DNA of 44,083 bases from Phycisphaerae bacterium (GTDB lineage Bacteria > Planctomycetota > Phycisphaerae > Phycisphaerales > SM1A02): NCBI GenBank assembly GCA_002862305.1, contig PKCS01000098.1:1-44083 (forward strand), given 5' to 3'. Both the position numbers and the translations under genes were made by a program. Below the pieces are notes generated by a model, which saw only the letters and a list, made by a program, of their open reading frames with translations, made no database searches and was not told the DNA's origin. This document shows, in pieces, positions 8,078-15,940 of the stretch (positions are counted from its first letter, which is position 1; every line of letters begins with the position of its first letter).

Positions 8078-9018
8078 GGCCTGCCACCTCCGAAGCCTCC
8101 ACCGGGACGACCTCCGCCCGGACGACCTCCGCCGGGACGACCTCCTCCGCCGGGACGACCTCCTCCGGGACGGCCTCCCCCGCTCGGTCGTCCTCCTCCC
8201 TCGCCTGAATCCCCGCCGGATTCTCCACCGGTCGGGAGCCTGCCGCCGCCCACGGCTCCCCCGGATCCTGCGGTGTCGTCCTGCCCGGCCGCCTCCTGAT
8301 CCTCCTCGTCCTCGGGAACCGGTGGTGGGGGCGGGATGATCCGATCGATCGCCACCTGGGTTCGAAGCCTGACCAGTGGACTGTCGGGTTGGTAGGGGTC
8401 CTCCCCGAGTTCGACCCCGCTGGCCGTGACCGTGACTCTGATGGCCCATGGCAGCCCGTCGATGTCGGAATCCCATTCCGAGAACCATGACTCGCCGTCG
8501 TAGGCCTCGATGTCCAGTGCCAGGATCCCGGTGGCGACCGGGGACGCGAGCCCTCCGGCATCGGACCACTCGTCGAGCACCGGATCCCGTCTCTGCCAGA
8601 GAGCGACCCCGGTGACGTCATCTCCGATCCGGAAGTGTGATTCGTACTCCTGCCCCTCGCCTTCGTAGTCGATCGGTCGGATCGGGTCGAGACTGACGTT
8701 GAACACGAGCAGCTCGTCCCTGCTCAGTTCCCCGATCGGGGTCAGTTGTTCCTCGTCGTACAGCAGGATCCTGGTCTCGAACAGGTCCGGTCGTCGTATC
8801 GTGGAGGCGATCTCCCCCCGGATCAGGTCGAGGGCCGACATCGCCCGGGAATACGCCACGAGTCTCGAATTGGTCGTCGATCTGGCCCGTGCACTCTGGA
8901 ACAGGGCCGAGGACACCGCGGCCAGCACCAGCAGTCCCGCTATGCCCGCGATCAGAAGCTCGACCAGGGTGAAGCCTCTTCGCCGGGGTGGACGGATCGA
9001 GCTACCGACGAACCGCAT
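8074..9018 (-). CDS. gspJ: Type II secretion minor pseudopilin GspJ with Gly/Arg/Pro tail
   Basis: The 314-residue protein carries a prepilin leader and the class III signal RRRG|FTLVELLIAGIAGLLVLAA near residues 13-35, with Glu at +5. The globular part (to about 230) holds the family-like strands and an NSRLVAYSRAMSALDLIRGE helix. A Pro-rich bridge (IIPPPPPVPEDEEDQE) leads to a C-terminal ~55 residues made of GGGRP-type repeats, which are not part of ordinary GspJ. Its start overlaps the gspI stop by 1 nt and its stop overlaps gspK by 3 nt. In the T2SS, GspJ forms the I-J-K tip complex of the pseudopilus. Confidence 0.88.
   Translation of the reverse strand: MRFVGSSIRPPRRRGFTLVELLIAGIAGLLVLAAVSSALFQSARARSTTNSRLVAYSRAMSALDLIRGEIASTIRRPDLFETRILLYDEEQLTPIGELSRDELLVFNVSLDPIRPIDYEGEGQEYESHFRIGDDVTGVALWQRRDPVLDEWSDAGGLASPVATGILALDIEAYDGESWFSEWDSDIDGLPWAIRVTVTASGVELGEDPYQPDSPLVRLRTQVAIDRIIPPPPPVPEDEEDQEAAGQDDTAGSGGAVGGGRLPTGGESGGDSGEGGGRPSGGGRPGGGRPGGGGRPGGGRPGGGRPGGGFGGGRP
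8090..8230 (-). repeat. Short in-frame tandem repeat encoding GGGRP units of GspJ
   Basis: The DNA is built of near-identical units of about 12-18 nt (plus-strand core cgggacgacctccgc) in tandem, encoding GGGRP or GGGGRP. It forms the extreme C-terminus of gspJ. Such repeats are prone to in-frame gain and loss of units, so length is probably variable between strains. The limits given are approximate. Confidence 0.75.
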
Positions 9019-9488
9019 CAGAAGCCCTCCATCATCTCGTTGATCTCGGCCCAGCGTTCCTCCCGGTCGACCGGCTCCTCGGGGGACCGGACTGGATTCG
9101 GATCCTCACCCAGCCGGGGGGCGACCAGGGTCGCGCACTCGTAGGGGTTGCCGATCGGACTCGTGACCACGACGTTCACCTTGAAGGGATCGATCCCCAC
9201 GGCATTGTCGATGTCGACCGAGTACTCCCAGTTCTGGAACGGCGCGTCGCATGGCCCCTGGTTCGAGTAGATCAGCCCGAAGTCCTCCGCCCCCTCGGTG
9301 AGCACCCTGCCCAGCAACTCGTCCAGCAGGGCCGCGGCCACGACCTTCTCCTCGCCGCGTCGGTGCATGCTCAATGCCTGCGAGGTGAGGGTCAGAAGCA
9401 CCCCGGCGCAGATCACCAGGATCACGCCCGAGATGATGACCTCGACAAGCGTGAAACCACGGCCTCCGGGACGGCGTCGGACTACCAC
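9018..9488 (-). CDS. gspI: Type II secretion minor pseudopilin GspI
   Basis: The start is taken as the GTG at 9488, which overlaps the gspH stop; the long upstream extension of this frame only shadows gspH. The resulting 156-residue protein begins with a basic leader and the cleavage motif GGRG|FTLVEVIISGVILVICAG, with Glu at +5. The rest is a short globular domain (FQNWEYSVDIDNAVGIDPFKVNVVVTS) typical in size for GspI. The stop overlaps the gspJ ATG (TGATG). GspI nucleates the pseudopilus tip complex with J and K. Confidence 0.85.
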   Translation of the reverse strand: MVVRRRPGGRGFTLVEVIISGVILVICAGVLLTLTSQALSMHRRGEEKVVAAALLDELLGRVLTEGAEDFGLIYSNQGPCDAPFQNWEYSVDIDNAVGIDPFKVNVVVTSPIGNPYECATLVAPRLGEDPNPVRSPEEPVDREERWAEINEMMEGF

Positions 9489-10162
9489 TGGATCCGCTCC
9501 TGTCCGGTTGAATCGAGGTCGATCGACTGTGGGAGCTGTATGGTCTTGAGCAGCCCCTCCACCCGGTCGTTGGTGTAGGGGGACTGGGCCCACGGAGCGA
9601 GCACCACGATCGAATCGACGTCGTCCCCGGTGACCTCCAGCTCGATCTTCGGTCGGGTCCCATCGGTGCTCGACTCGATGAGCCACCCCCCATCCGGCAT
9701 GAGACTTCCATCGACGAAGGCCCTGAGCTCGAAGTCGTCGGGCAGGTACAGGTGGGGAGCCAGCGAATCCGGTACCCACGACGGGTTGCCAGCGGCCCTG
9801 CTCGGACTTCGATCCCTCATGAGCATGGCCACCCTCGAATCACCATCGTACTTGAGGGCCGACCGGCCGCTGGCGATCGAATCCCTGTAGGCGAAGGCCG
9901 CCAGCAGGTCGGATGCCTTCATGACCGTGAGCTTCCCGGAGCTCCTCGCGATCCCCGACATCCTCGGGAGGATGAGCCCGGCGAACAGCGACAGGACCAT
10001 GATCACGATGATGACCTCGACGAGACTGAAGCCTCGTCCACTGCGACGACCGGTCCGCGGTGGAGCGGATCCACCCCGGCGCCCGGGACCAGCGATGGCA
10101 AGGTTGGCCGTCCGTACCGGGTTCAGATCATCCCTGGTTGCTGATGATGTCTTCGGATTCAT
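9482..10162 (-). CDS. gspH: Type II secretion pseudopilin GspH-like
   Basis: A prepilin-type protein with the motif GRG|FSLVEVIIVIMVLSLFAGLI (Glu at +5). The chosen ATG at 10162 gives 226 residues and a leader of about 45 residues, longer than usual. It overlaps the end of gspG by 35 nt. Two GTG codons just upstream in the same frame have a better spaced AAGGACGG, so the exact start is open. The C-terminal domain has beta strands such as KIELEVTGDDVDSIVVLAPW. Position between gspG and gspI supports GspH. Confidence 0.8.
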   Translation of the reverse strand: MNPKTSSATRDDLNPVRTANLAIAGPGRRGGSAPPRTGRRSGRGFSLVEVIIVIMVLSLFAGLILPRMSGIARSSGKLTVMKASDLLAAFAYRDSIASGRSALKYDGDSRVAMLMRDRSPSRAAGNPSWVPDSLAPHLYLPDDFELRAFVDGSLMPDGGWLIESSTDGTRPKIELEVTGDDVDSIVVLAPWAQSPYTNDRVEGLLKTIQLPQSIDLDSTGQERIQW

Positions 10163-10571
10163 CCTCACCACCCGGTTGCCCGTCCTTGCCGTAACTGACG
10201 ACATCGAAGTCGAGGTTGTACTCACCGGGGATCAGGATGACGTAGGGGAACCCCCACGGATCAGTCAGGTCGGCCCGGTTGTTCAGGTATGGGTCGGAGC
10301 CCTCCGTGAGCTGCTCGAGCATGAAATCGTCGGGAAGGGATCCATTGGACCGCTCCACCATGTAGAGGTCGACCTGGCGGTGGAGCGAGTTGACCTCGAT
10401 CTGCGCGGTTCGCCTGGTCGAGCTCCTCAGGAGGCCTGCGAACCGGGGCACCACGAGGGCGGCGAGAAGCGCCACGATCATGACTGCGACGATGATCTCG
10501 ATGAGGCTGAACGCACGCCTCATTCCCCTGGGGGCTCGACGGCTCGCGGTGCTCGAAGTGGGGGTCCGCAT
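10128..10571 (-). CDS. gspG: Major pseudopilin GspG (Ala at the -1 cleavage position)
   Basis: The ATG at 10571 is preceded by GAAGGAGA at good spacing and gives 147 residues, the normal GspG length. The N-terminal signal reads GMRRA|FSLIEIIVAVMIVALLAALVVPRF, with Glu at +5 and the conserved VVPRF. The C-terminal domain has the GspG hallmark DPWGFPYVILIPGEYNLDFDVVSYGKDG, which forms the calcium-binding loop in the family. The -1 residue is Ala, where prepilin peptidase substrates almost always have Gly; the three neighbouring pseudopilins GspH, I and J all have Gly. It is the first gene of the second T2SS block. Confidence 0.93.
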   Translation of the reverse strand: MRTPTSSTASRRAPRGMRRAFSLIEIIVAVMIVALLAALVVPRFAGLLRSSTRRTAQIEVNSLHRQVDLYMVERSNGSLPDDFMLEQLTEGSDPYLNNRADLTDPWGFPYVILIPGEYNLDFDVVSYGKDGQPGGEDESEDIISNQG

Positions 10572-10727
10572 CGTATTCTGGTCTCCTTCCGGGGCCTCGC
10601 GTTCCAGGGGCCCGCATGCCTGCATGATATTCACTCGTTGGGGGGCCATGCGGGGAAAGAACGCCCCAAATGGGGGTTGCTTGCATGCCAGGGGTGATTT
10701 TTGGAAATAAAGCCCCATCCCCGATCA

Positions 10728-10751
10728 GCCGGTTCGGGATCTGGAACCGGC
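10728..10751 (-). terminator. Hairpin after gspF, weak terminator
   Basis: A perfect 8-bp stem GCCGGTTC/GAACCGGC with an 8-nt loop begins 20 nt beyond the gspF stop. The following minus-strand bases are GC-rich, with TTTATTT only about 18 nt later, so termination may be partial. It separates the E-F block from the G-to-D block. Confidence 0.45.
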
Positions 10752-10770
10752 GTTGAACGCCTCCAGGGGC

Positions 10771-11994
10771 CTATCCACCGATCGCCGACTGCATCTCCAG
10801 CATGGGCATCAGGATGGCGGTCAGCACGAATCCCACGAGGCAGGCCATGATGACCAGCAACAGCGGCGGCAGCGCCTTCATGAAGACCTTGAGGGTCTGG
10901 TCGACCTGCCGGTCGAAGGCGTTCGCGGCATGGATCAGCATCGTCTCGAGGCGCCCGGAACGCTCCCCCATGTTGACGATCTGGATGAGCAGGGGAGGGA
11001 AGTGGCCACTTCGCTCCAGCGGGGCGGCAAGCGACTGACCCGTCGTCACCTTCTCCTGCACGGCATCGATCGCGTCCATCAGAACGGTGTTCCCGAGAGT
11101 GTCGCGGACGATGGCGAGCGCGGAGAGGATCGGAATCCCTGCGGAAGCCAGCGTGCCCAGGGTTCTGGTGAACCTGGCCACGGCAATGTCACGGAGCAGC
11201 CTGCCGATGAGGGGAAGCTTCAGGAGCAGGCGGTCCACCCTCCTGCGATTGGACCCCGAGGACACCCACTTCTTGTAGCCGATCAGCGTGCCCAGGACCA
11301 CGAGCACCATCGCCCACCACCAGGTCCCCGTGAATTCCGCGAGACCGAGCAGGAACGCGGTCGGCCAGGGCATGCTGAAGTTGGGCTGGTTCTCGATCGG
11401 CTTCATCAGCATGGGAAGGATCACCGTGACCAGCACCGCAGTGCTCACCGCGAGGAGCCCCGCGACGATCAGGGGGTAGACGACGGCACCGACCACTTCG
11501 CGCCGGAGCTCGATCGACCTGTCAAGGAGACCGGCAAGCTGGTGGAGGACCTCGTCCATCCTTCCGGAGGCATCGGCGGCACGGAACATGCCGATCACGA
11601 GGTCGTCGAAGGGTTCACCGTATTCCTTCGCCGCACTGAACAGCGGGGTGCCCGCCTCGATGCGTTCGATGAGGAAGTCGAGGATGACCGGCATTGCCGG
11701 ACCCCGTGCCTGTTCCCGAACCGTCCTCATCGCCTGCATCAGAGGGAGGCCCGCCTCGAGGGCGGTCGCCAGTTCCCGCACGAAGTTCGCGAGTTCCGCA
11801 CGCTTGATCGTTGGGCGGTCCTTGCGCCTCGCGAACACGTTCACGCTGCGTGCACTGCCGTTCTCCTCGACGTTGATCGGGGTCAGGCCGCGGTCCCTGA
11901 TGAGGCGCATGGCCTCCGCCTTGTCCGGCGCATTGAGCGATCCGGTCGAGGCCGTCCCGTCCTTGTTGATGCACTCGTAGGTGAAGGATGGCAT
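10771..11994 (-). CDS. gspF: Type II secretion inner-membrane protein GspF
   Basis: The polytopic platform protein of the secretion system, 407 residues from the ATG at 11994. The opening MPSFTYECINKDGTASTGSL is characteristic of the GspF/PilC family. Two T2SSF cytoplasmic helical domains (about 75-195 and 280-400) are each followed by membrane segments (about 175-205, 225-250 and 380-403). The family phrases FVRELATALEAGLPL and FTRTLGTLASAGIPIL, which open the two repeats, are both visible. It begins 5 nt after gspE and ends before a hairpin. Frame sequence upstream of 11994 only shadows gspE. Confidence 0.95.
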   Translation of the reverse strand: MPSFTYECINKDGTASTGSLNAPDKAEAMRLIRDRGLTPINVEENGSARSVNVFARRKDRPTIKRAELANFVRELATALEAGLPLMQAMRTVREQARGPAMPVILDFLIERIEAGTPLFSAAKEYGEPFDDLVIGMFRAADASGRMDEVLHQLAGLLDRSIELRREVVGAVVYPLIVAGLLAVSTAVLVTVILPMLMKPIENQPNFSMPWPTAFLLGLAEFTGTWWWAMVLVVLGTLIGYKKWVSSGSNRRRVDRLLLKLPLIGRLLRDIAVARFTRTLGTLASAGIPILSALAIVRDTLGNTVLMDAIDAVQEKVTTGQSLAAPLERSGHFPPLLIQIVNMGERSGRLETMLIHAANAFDRQVDQTLKVFMKALPPLLLVIMACLVGFVLTAILMPMLEMQSAIGG

Positions 11995-11999
11995 CCAGG

Positions 12000-13613
12000 T
12001 CAGCCCTCGTCCACGTCCTGGGTCGCGCGCAACACTTCGTCGATCGACGTCTCCCCACGGGCGACCTTGGCCATCCCGTCGTCCCGCATGGTCCGGAAGT
12101 CCTCCGGAAGCGCGTTCTTGAGTTCGTACACGGCTGAGTTCTCTGCGATCGCGGAACGCAGGTTCGGGGTGATCCGGATCAGCTCGAAGAAGCCGAGTCG
12201 GCCGTAGAAGCCCTGCTCCTTGCAGGCTTCGCACCCTCTGGCCACGGGCATCCGGCCGTCCAGCAGTTCGAGCTCCTGCGGGGTGAGGCGATGACTGAGG
12301 TCCTCGGAGAGCGTGGTCCACTCCATGCACTCGGGACACAGTCGACGTCCGAGTCGCTGCGCAAGCAGCCCTTCGAGGACGCTCGCCGCCAGGTAGGGCT
12401 CGGCGCCCATGTCGATCATGCGGCCGACCGAGCTCAGTGCATCGTTGGTGTGCAGGGTGCTGAAGACGAGGTGGCCGGTCAGGGCGGAACGGATCACGAT
12501 GTCGATGGTCTCCGCGTCGCGGGTCTCTCCGACGAAGATCACGTCCGGATCCTGCCTCAGGATCGCCCGGAGTCCGGTGGCGAAGGTCAGGCCACGCTTC
12601 GGGTTGACCGGGATCTGGTTGATGCCACCCAGCTCGTACTCGACCGGATCCTCGATCGTGATGATCTTCTTCCTCGGGTCGTAGAGCTTGCTCAGGCAGG
12701 CGTAAAGGGTCGTGGTCTTGCCGGAGCCGGTCGGTCCGGTCACCAGCACGAGCCCATGGGGCTTCGAGATCAGCGAATCCATGGTGTCACGATGCTCGAC
12801 GTCCATCCCCAGGGTCTCGAGCTGCAGCTGTATCGAGCTCTTGTCGAGGATACGCATCACCACCGATTCCCCATACAGCGTCGGTACCGTCGAGACCCGG
12901 ATGTCCACCTTGCGCCCCTCGAACCGGAGGGTGATGTGCCCGTCCTGTGGCACGTACCGCTCCGCGATGTTCATTCCGGCCATGATCTTGATCCTGCCGA
13001 TCAAAGCGGGTTGCAGGTGCTTCGGCGGCGGGGACTGCTCGGCGAGGACGCCGTCGACCCGGTACTTGACCTTGAGCTCGGACTCGAACGGTTCGATGTG
13101 CACGTCCGAGGTCCTGGACTGGATGGCCTCCAGCAACAGGAGGTTCACGAGGTTGATGAGCGTCGGTTCCTCGGCCATCCGATGGATGTCGCCGGCCTCG
13201 ATGGCATCGAGGTTGTGCTCCAGGTCCGTCGTGGAGGCCATCCCCGAATCCGCGGCCAGGCTCTCGGCCATCCGCGCGGCGGTGGTCCCGTACGTACCAC
13301 GCATCAGGTCGCCGAACGCCTCTCCATCAAGGCCGACCCGCTTGATCGACAGGCCGACGATCGCCCCCACCTCGTCCGCCGCGGTGACGTCGAGCGGATC
13401 CGCCATCGCTACCAGCAAGTGCCCGTTCTGCCTCTCGATGGGTATCACCCTCAGGCGCACCGCCACGTCAGGCTCGATGAGGCCCGAGACCTCGGTGTCG
13501 ATCTCGGGTGCCTTCTCCAGCCATTCGATGCCGAGCATGCGGCATCGCTCGACGAGTTCTTCGGACTCGTCGGCGGGTGAGGCCTTTCTGCTGTCGAGGT
13601 CGATTTCGCTCAT
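12000..13613 (-). CDS. gspE: Type II secretion ATPase GspE
   Basis: The cytoplasmic hexameric ATPase that drives pseudopilus assembly, 537 residues. It has an N-terminal MshEN/N1E-type domain (about 20-110), then the N2E domain with TSDVHIEPFE and VKYRVDGVL, Walker A GPTGSGKTT (near 295), the Asp box IITIEDPVEYEL, Walker B AILRQDPDVIFVGETRD and the His box TGHLVFSTLHTNDA. A zinc tetracysteine (CPEC ... CEAC, near 430-475) sits before the C-terminal domain, as in GspE and PilB. The ATG is preceded by GGAG. It lies 19 nt downstream of the secreted repeat protein gene and 5 nt upstream of gspF. Confidence 0.96.
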   Translation of the reverse strand: MSEIDLDSRKASPADESEELVERCRMLGIEWLEKAPEIDTEVSGLIEPDVAVRLRVIPIERQNGHLLVAMADPLDVTAADEVGAIVGLSIKRVGLDGEAFGDLMRGTYGTTAARMAESLAADSGMASTTDLEHNLDAIEAGDIHRMAEEPTLINLVNLLLLEAIQSRTSDVHIEPFESELKVKYRVDGVLAEQSPPPKHLQPALIGRIKIMAGMNIAERYVPQDGHITLRFEGRKVDIRVSTVPTLYGESVVMRILDKSSIQLQLETLGMDVEHRDTMDSLISKPHGLVLVTGPTGSGKTTTLYACLSKLYDPRKKIITIEDPVEYELGGINQIPVNPKRGLTFATGLRAILRQDPDVIFVGETRDAETIDIVIRSALTGHLVFSTLHTNDALSSVGRMIDMGAEPYLAASVLEGLLAQRLGRRLCPECMEWTTLSEDLSHRLTPQELELLDGRMPVARGCEACKEQGFYGRLGFFELIRITPNLRSAIAENSAVYELKNALPEDFRTMRDDGMAKVARGETSIDEVLRATQDVDEG

Positions 13614-13632
13614 GGTCTCCGTGGCTCCTCGC

Positions 13633-15003
13633 TCAGAGCGTGGGTGAGTTTCCCGGCCTCGTCTTGCCGGGGCTCCGCGAGGAGCCGGGCGTCGAGAGGC
13701 CCGACGGATTCTTCATGGACTTGCCGCCCTTCGACTTCCCCTTGCTCCCCTGCGTGGTCGGGGCGGGGCCCGACTTCGAATTGACGCTCCTGCCTTGCAG
13801 CGATCCGCTTGAAGTGCGGTTGCTCACCGAAGGAGGGAGGGTGTTCTGCTGCCCCTGGCTGAGAATCGCCAGGATCTGTCGCCGATAGTCGGCCAGCATC
13901 TCGTCCTTGGCCTGCTGGAGGCCGATGATCGCCTCGGGGAGCTTCTCCATGTTGATCGGCTCCCGGTTTCGCCTCCGAATGGCCCTCTTCGCCTCGATGA
14001 CCGGCATCTCCTTGCCGTGGATCAGGTAGGTCTCGAGGAGCATCTCGTTCGCGGACTGGAGCGATGCCTCGTAGGCGGACTCGATCGCATCGAGTTGCTC
14101 CACCTGGTCATCGGTCAGGTCGTCCATCGCGCGGACCGCCCTGAGCAGCTTGTCGACCCTGGTCTCGGCGTAGATGGTCGGGAACCCGCTCCGAAGGATC
14201 GTGATCCTGAACTGTCCGGCCGCGTCCTCCGGAAGGGTGGCGTCGAGGTCGTTGATCGTTCCCATGTGGAGACGGCAGATCTCGGCTCGCTTGTCGCAGA
14301 TCTTCCTCAGTGCGTCGAGGCCGGTGTCCGTGTCCTTGGAGATCATGGCGTCCTTGAGCACGTCCTGGTACTTGTCGAGCGCCTCCCGGCGCCTCACCAG
14401 AGCCGAGTCCACCTCGATCTCGTACTTGAGGAGGATCGGTTCCACCTCCTGGCGATCGTCCGGATCGAGATCGAGTTCGTTGATGGCGACGAAGATGTTC
14501 ATCGACTCGCCGGGGATACTGCCGAGGGGAAGCTCCTTCTCCCTCCGCATTGCACGTTCGAGACTGGGCCAGCGCTGGAGCTGCAGCGGGCTGAGTTGCC
14601 CCTGGATGTCGGCGACCAGCAGGCGCTTGAGTTCGCGCTTCTCGACCTCCCATTCGCGGATCGGGCGCATCGCGATCCTCATCGCGTTGTCGGGGTCCGC
14701 CTGGAGTTCGTCCTTGAGCTGGCTCATCTCATCCCGGCATTCCTTGGTGCCAAGGTCGAAGCTCACCTGGTAGTCATCCAGCAGGATCTCGATGATCGGG
14801 CGCTGCCACTCCTCGAGCTGGAGATAGTCCGAGTACAGCTGCATGTCCCGGCGGTAGAAGTCGGGCTTGAAGACCTCCGTGAAGCCTGCCTGGTCACCGA
14901 ACTGCCCCAGGGCGGGCGCGGTCAGGGTGGCGGCCAGGGCCACCAGGGCGATCCTTCTCATGCTGGAGGGTCCTGGGGTCGTTGCGTGGGGGGGGCGGTT
15001 CAT
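13633..15003 (-). CDS. Secreted helical protein with Spy/CpxP-like repeats
   Basis: Unrecognised as a named gene. The ATG at 15003 has AGGAGAT seven bases upstream; a second in-frame ATG at 14961 starts directly at the signal peptide (MRRIALVALAATLTAPALGQ) but has a poor ribosome site. The mature part is mostly alpha-helical and strongly charged. I see three related units: LQLEEWQRPIIEILLDDY, LDLDPDDRQEVEPILLKY and DLTDDQVEQLDAIESAY, each followed by a long helix, recalling the LTxxQ repeats of Spy and CpxP periplasmic chaperones. The C-terminus (about 395-456) is a Ser/Gly/Lys-rich disordered tail. It is the first gene before gspE and F, so it may be exported by or linked to the T2SS. Confidence 0.75.
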   Translation of the reverse strand: MNRPPHATTPGPSSMRRIALVALAATLTAPALGQFGDQAGFTEVFKPDFYRRDMQLYSDYLQLEEWQRPIIEILLDDYQVSFDLGTKECRDEMSQLKDELQADPDNAMRIAMRPIREWEVEKRELKRLLVADIQGQLSPLQLQRWPSLERAMRREKELPLGSIPGESMNIFVAINELDLDPDDRQEVEPILLKYEIEVDSALVRRREALDKYQDVLKDAMISKDTDTGLDALRKICDKRAEICRLHMGTINDLDATLPEDAAGQFRITILRSGFPTIYAETRVDKLLRAVRAMDDLTDDQVEQLDAIESAYEASLQSANEMLLETYLIHGKEMPVIEAKRAIRRRNREPINMEKLPEAIIGLQQAKDEMLADYRRQILAILSQGQQNTLPPSVSNRTSSGSLQGRSVNSKSGPAPTTQGSKGKSKGGKSMKNPSGLSTPGSSRSPGKTRPGNSPTL

Positions 15004-15094
15004 CTGGTCATCTCCTGTACGCCAGTCTGGTCGAATGGTACGGCGCTTCTCCCGGTGAGCGTCCTCTCGGCCTGTCAGAACGAACTCCCGGGCC

Positions 15095-15140
15095 GTTTAT
15101 GCCGGTTTATTTCAAATTTACCCCGGTTTTCGATCATTCA
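15095..15140 (-). promoter_or_regulatory. AT-rich patch, likely promoter of the T2SS block
   Basis: In a GC-rich neighbourhood the minus strand here reads GGTAAATTTGAAATAAACC then GGCATAAACGG, about 100 nt before the 15003 start. It offers several A/T-rich -10-like hexamers, but I cannot fix a single -35/-10 pair. It is the only such patch between the CoA-transferase gene and the secretion operon. Confidence 0.35.
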
Positions 15141-15150
15141 GGGCACGTCA

Positions 15151-15846
15151 TCAACCTGAGGTGGTCCGATTCTCGATCCGCTTCTCGGACTCGGTCTGGA
15201 TGATCCGGTCCACGAAGATGCCCGGGGTGTGTATTTCGTCGGGATCCAGCTCTCCGGGGCCCACCAGGTGCTCCACCTCGGCCACCGTGGTCTCCCCGCA
15301 GGTGGCCACCATCGGGTTGAAGTTGCGGGCGGTCTTCCTGTACACGAGGTTCCCGAAGGCATCGCCCTTCCAGGCCTTGACCAGCGCGAGGTCGGCCCGG
15401 ATGCCCCGTTCCATCAGGAAGGTCTCCCCGTCGAACTCCCGGTGCTCCTTGTTCTCGGCGATGACCGTGCCCACCCCGGTCTTGGTGAAGAAGGCCGGTA
15501 TGCCGGCCCCGCCGGCTCTGAGCCTCTCCGCCAGGGTCCCCTGGGGATTGAACTCGAGTTCAAGCTCGCCCGACATGAACTGCTGCTTGAAGAGATCGTT
15601 TTCCCCGACATAGGAGCTGACCATCTTCCGGATCTGCCGGGTCTCGAGCAGGAGCCCGAGCCCCCAGTCATCGACCCCGGCATTGTTGCTGACCGCGGTG
15701 ATCGATCCGACCCCGGTGTCCCGCAAGGCGATGATCAGCCTCTCGGGTATGCCGCACAGCCCGAACCCCCCGACCGCCACGGTCATTCCATCCTGAGTGA
15801 GTCCGGCAAGCGCCTCGTCCGGTGATGAATAGACCTTGTCGACCAT
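15151..15846 (-). CDS. scoA: 3-oxoacid CoA-transferase subunit A
   Basis: The ATG at 15846 ([15 protein letters not shown]) gives 231 residues, the normal size of the alpha subunit of succinyl-CoA:3-ketoacid CoA-transferase. The family glycine motif [15 protein letters not shown] is at about 21-35. The later signatures [13 protein letters not shown], the [22 protein letters not shown] stretch and the ending [11 protein letters not shown] are all present. The enzyme moves CoA between succinyl-CoA and acetoacetate in ketone-body or short-chain acid metabolism. The catalytic glutamate is on subunit B, which normally follows directly; here 147 nt of non-coding DNA and then the T2SS genes follow. 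The upstream part of this frame is a shadow of the sigma-factor gene. Confidence 0.88.
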   Translation of the reverse strand: MVDKVYSSPDEALAGLTQDGMTVAVGGFGLCGIPERLIIALRDTGVGSITAVSNNAGVDDWGLGLLLETRQIRKMVSSYVGENDLFKQQFMSGELELEFNPQGTLAERLRAGGAGIPAFFTKTGVGTVIAENKEHREFDGETFLMERGIRADLALVKAWKGDAFGNLVYRKTARNFNPMVATCGETTVAEVEHLVGPGELDPDEIHTPGIFVDRIIQTESEKRIENRTTSG

Positions 15847-15940
15847 AGTTGCTCCAGGCGGGCTTTGAAGTTCCGGAGCAGAGTGTACAGCCAGCCAGCA
15901 CCCTGGTGGGGGTGCAGCTCCCGATGGCGCCCAAAGGGCG

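Noticed and set aside
8078-8569. Upstream extension of the gspK reading frame
   Set aside because: It only reads through gspJ in another frame; the GTG at 8077 overlaps the gspJ stop and puts the pilin signal at the N-terminus.
10753-12207. Plus-strand open frame of 484 codons opposite gspF and gspE
   Set aside because: His/Arg/Asp-rich translation without domains; it mirrors the codon bias of the certain genes on the other strand.
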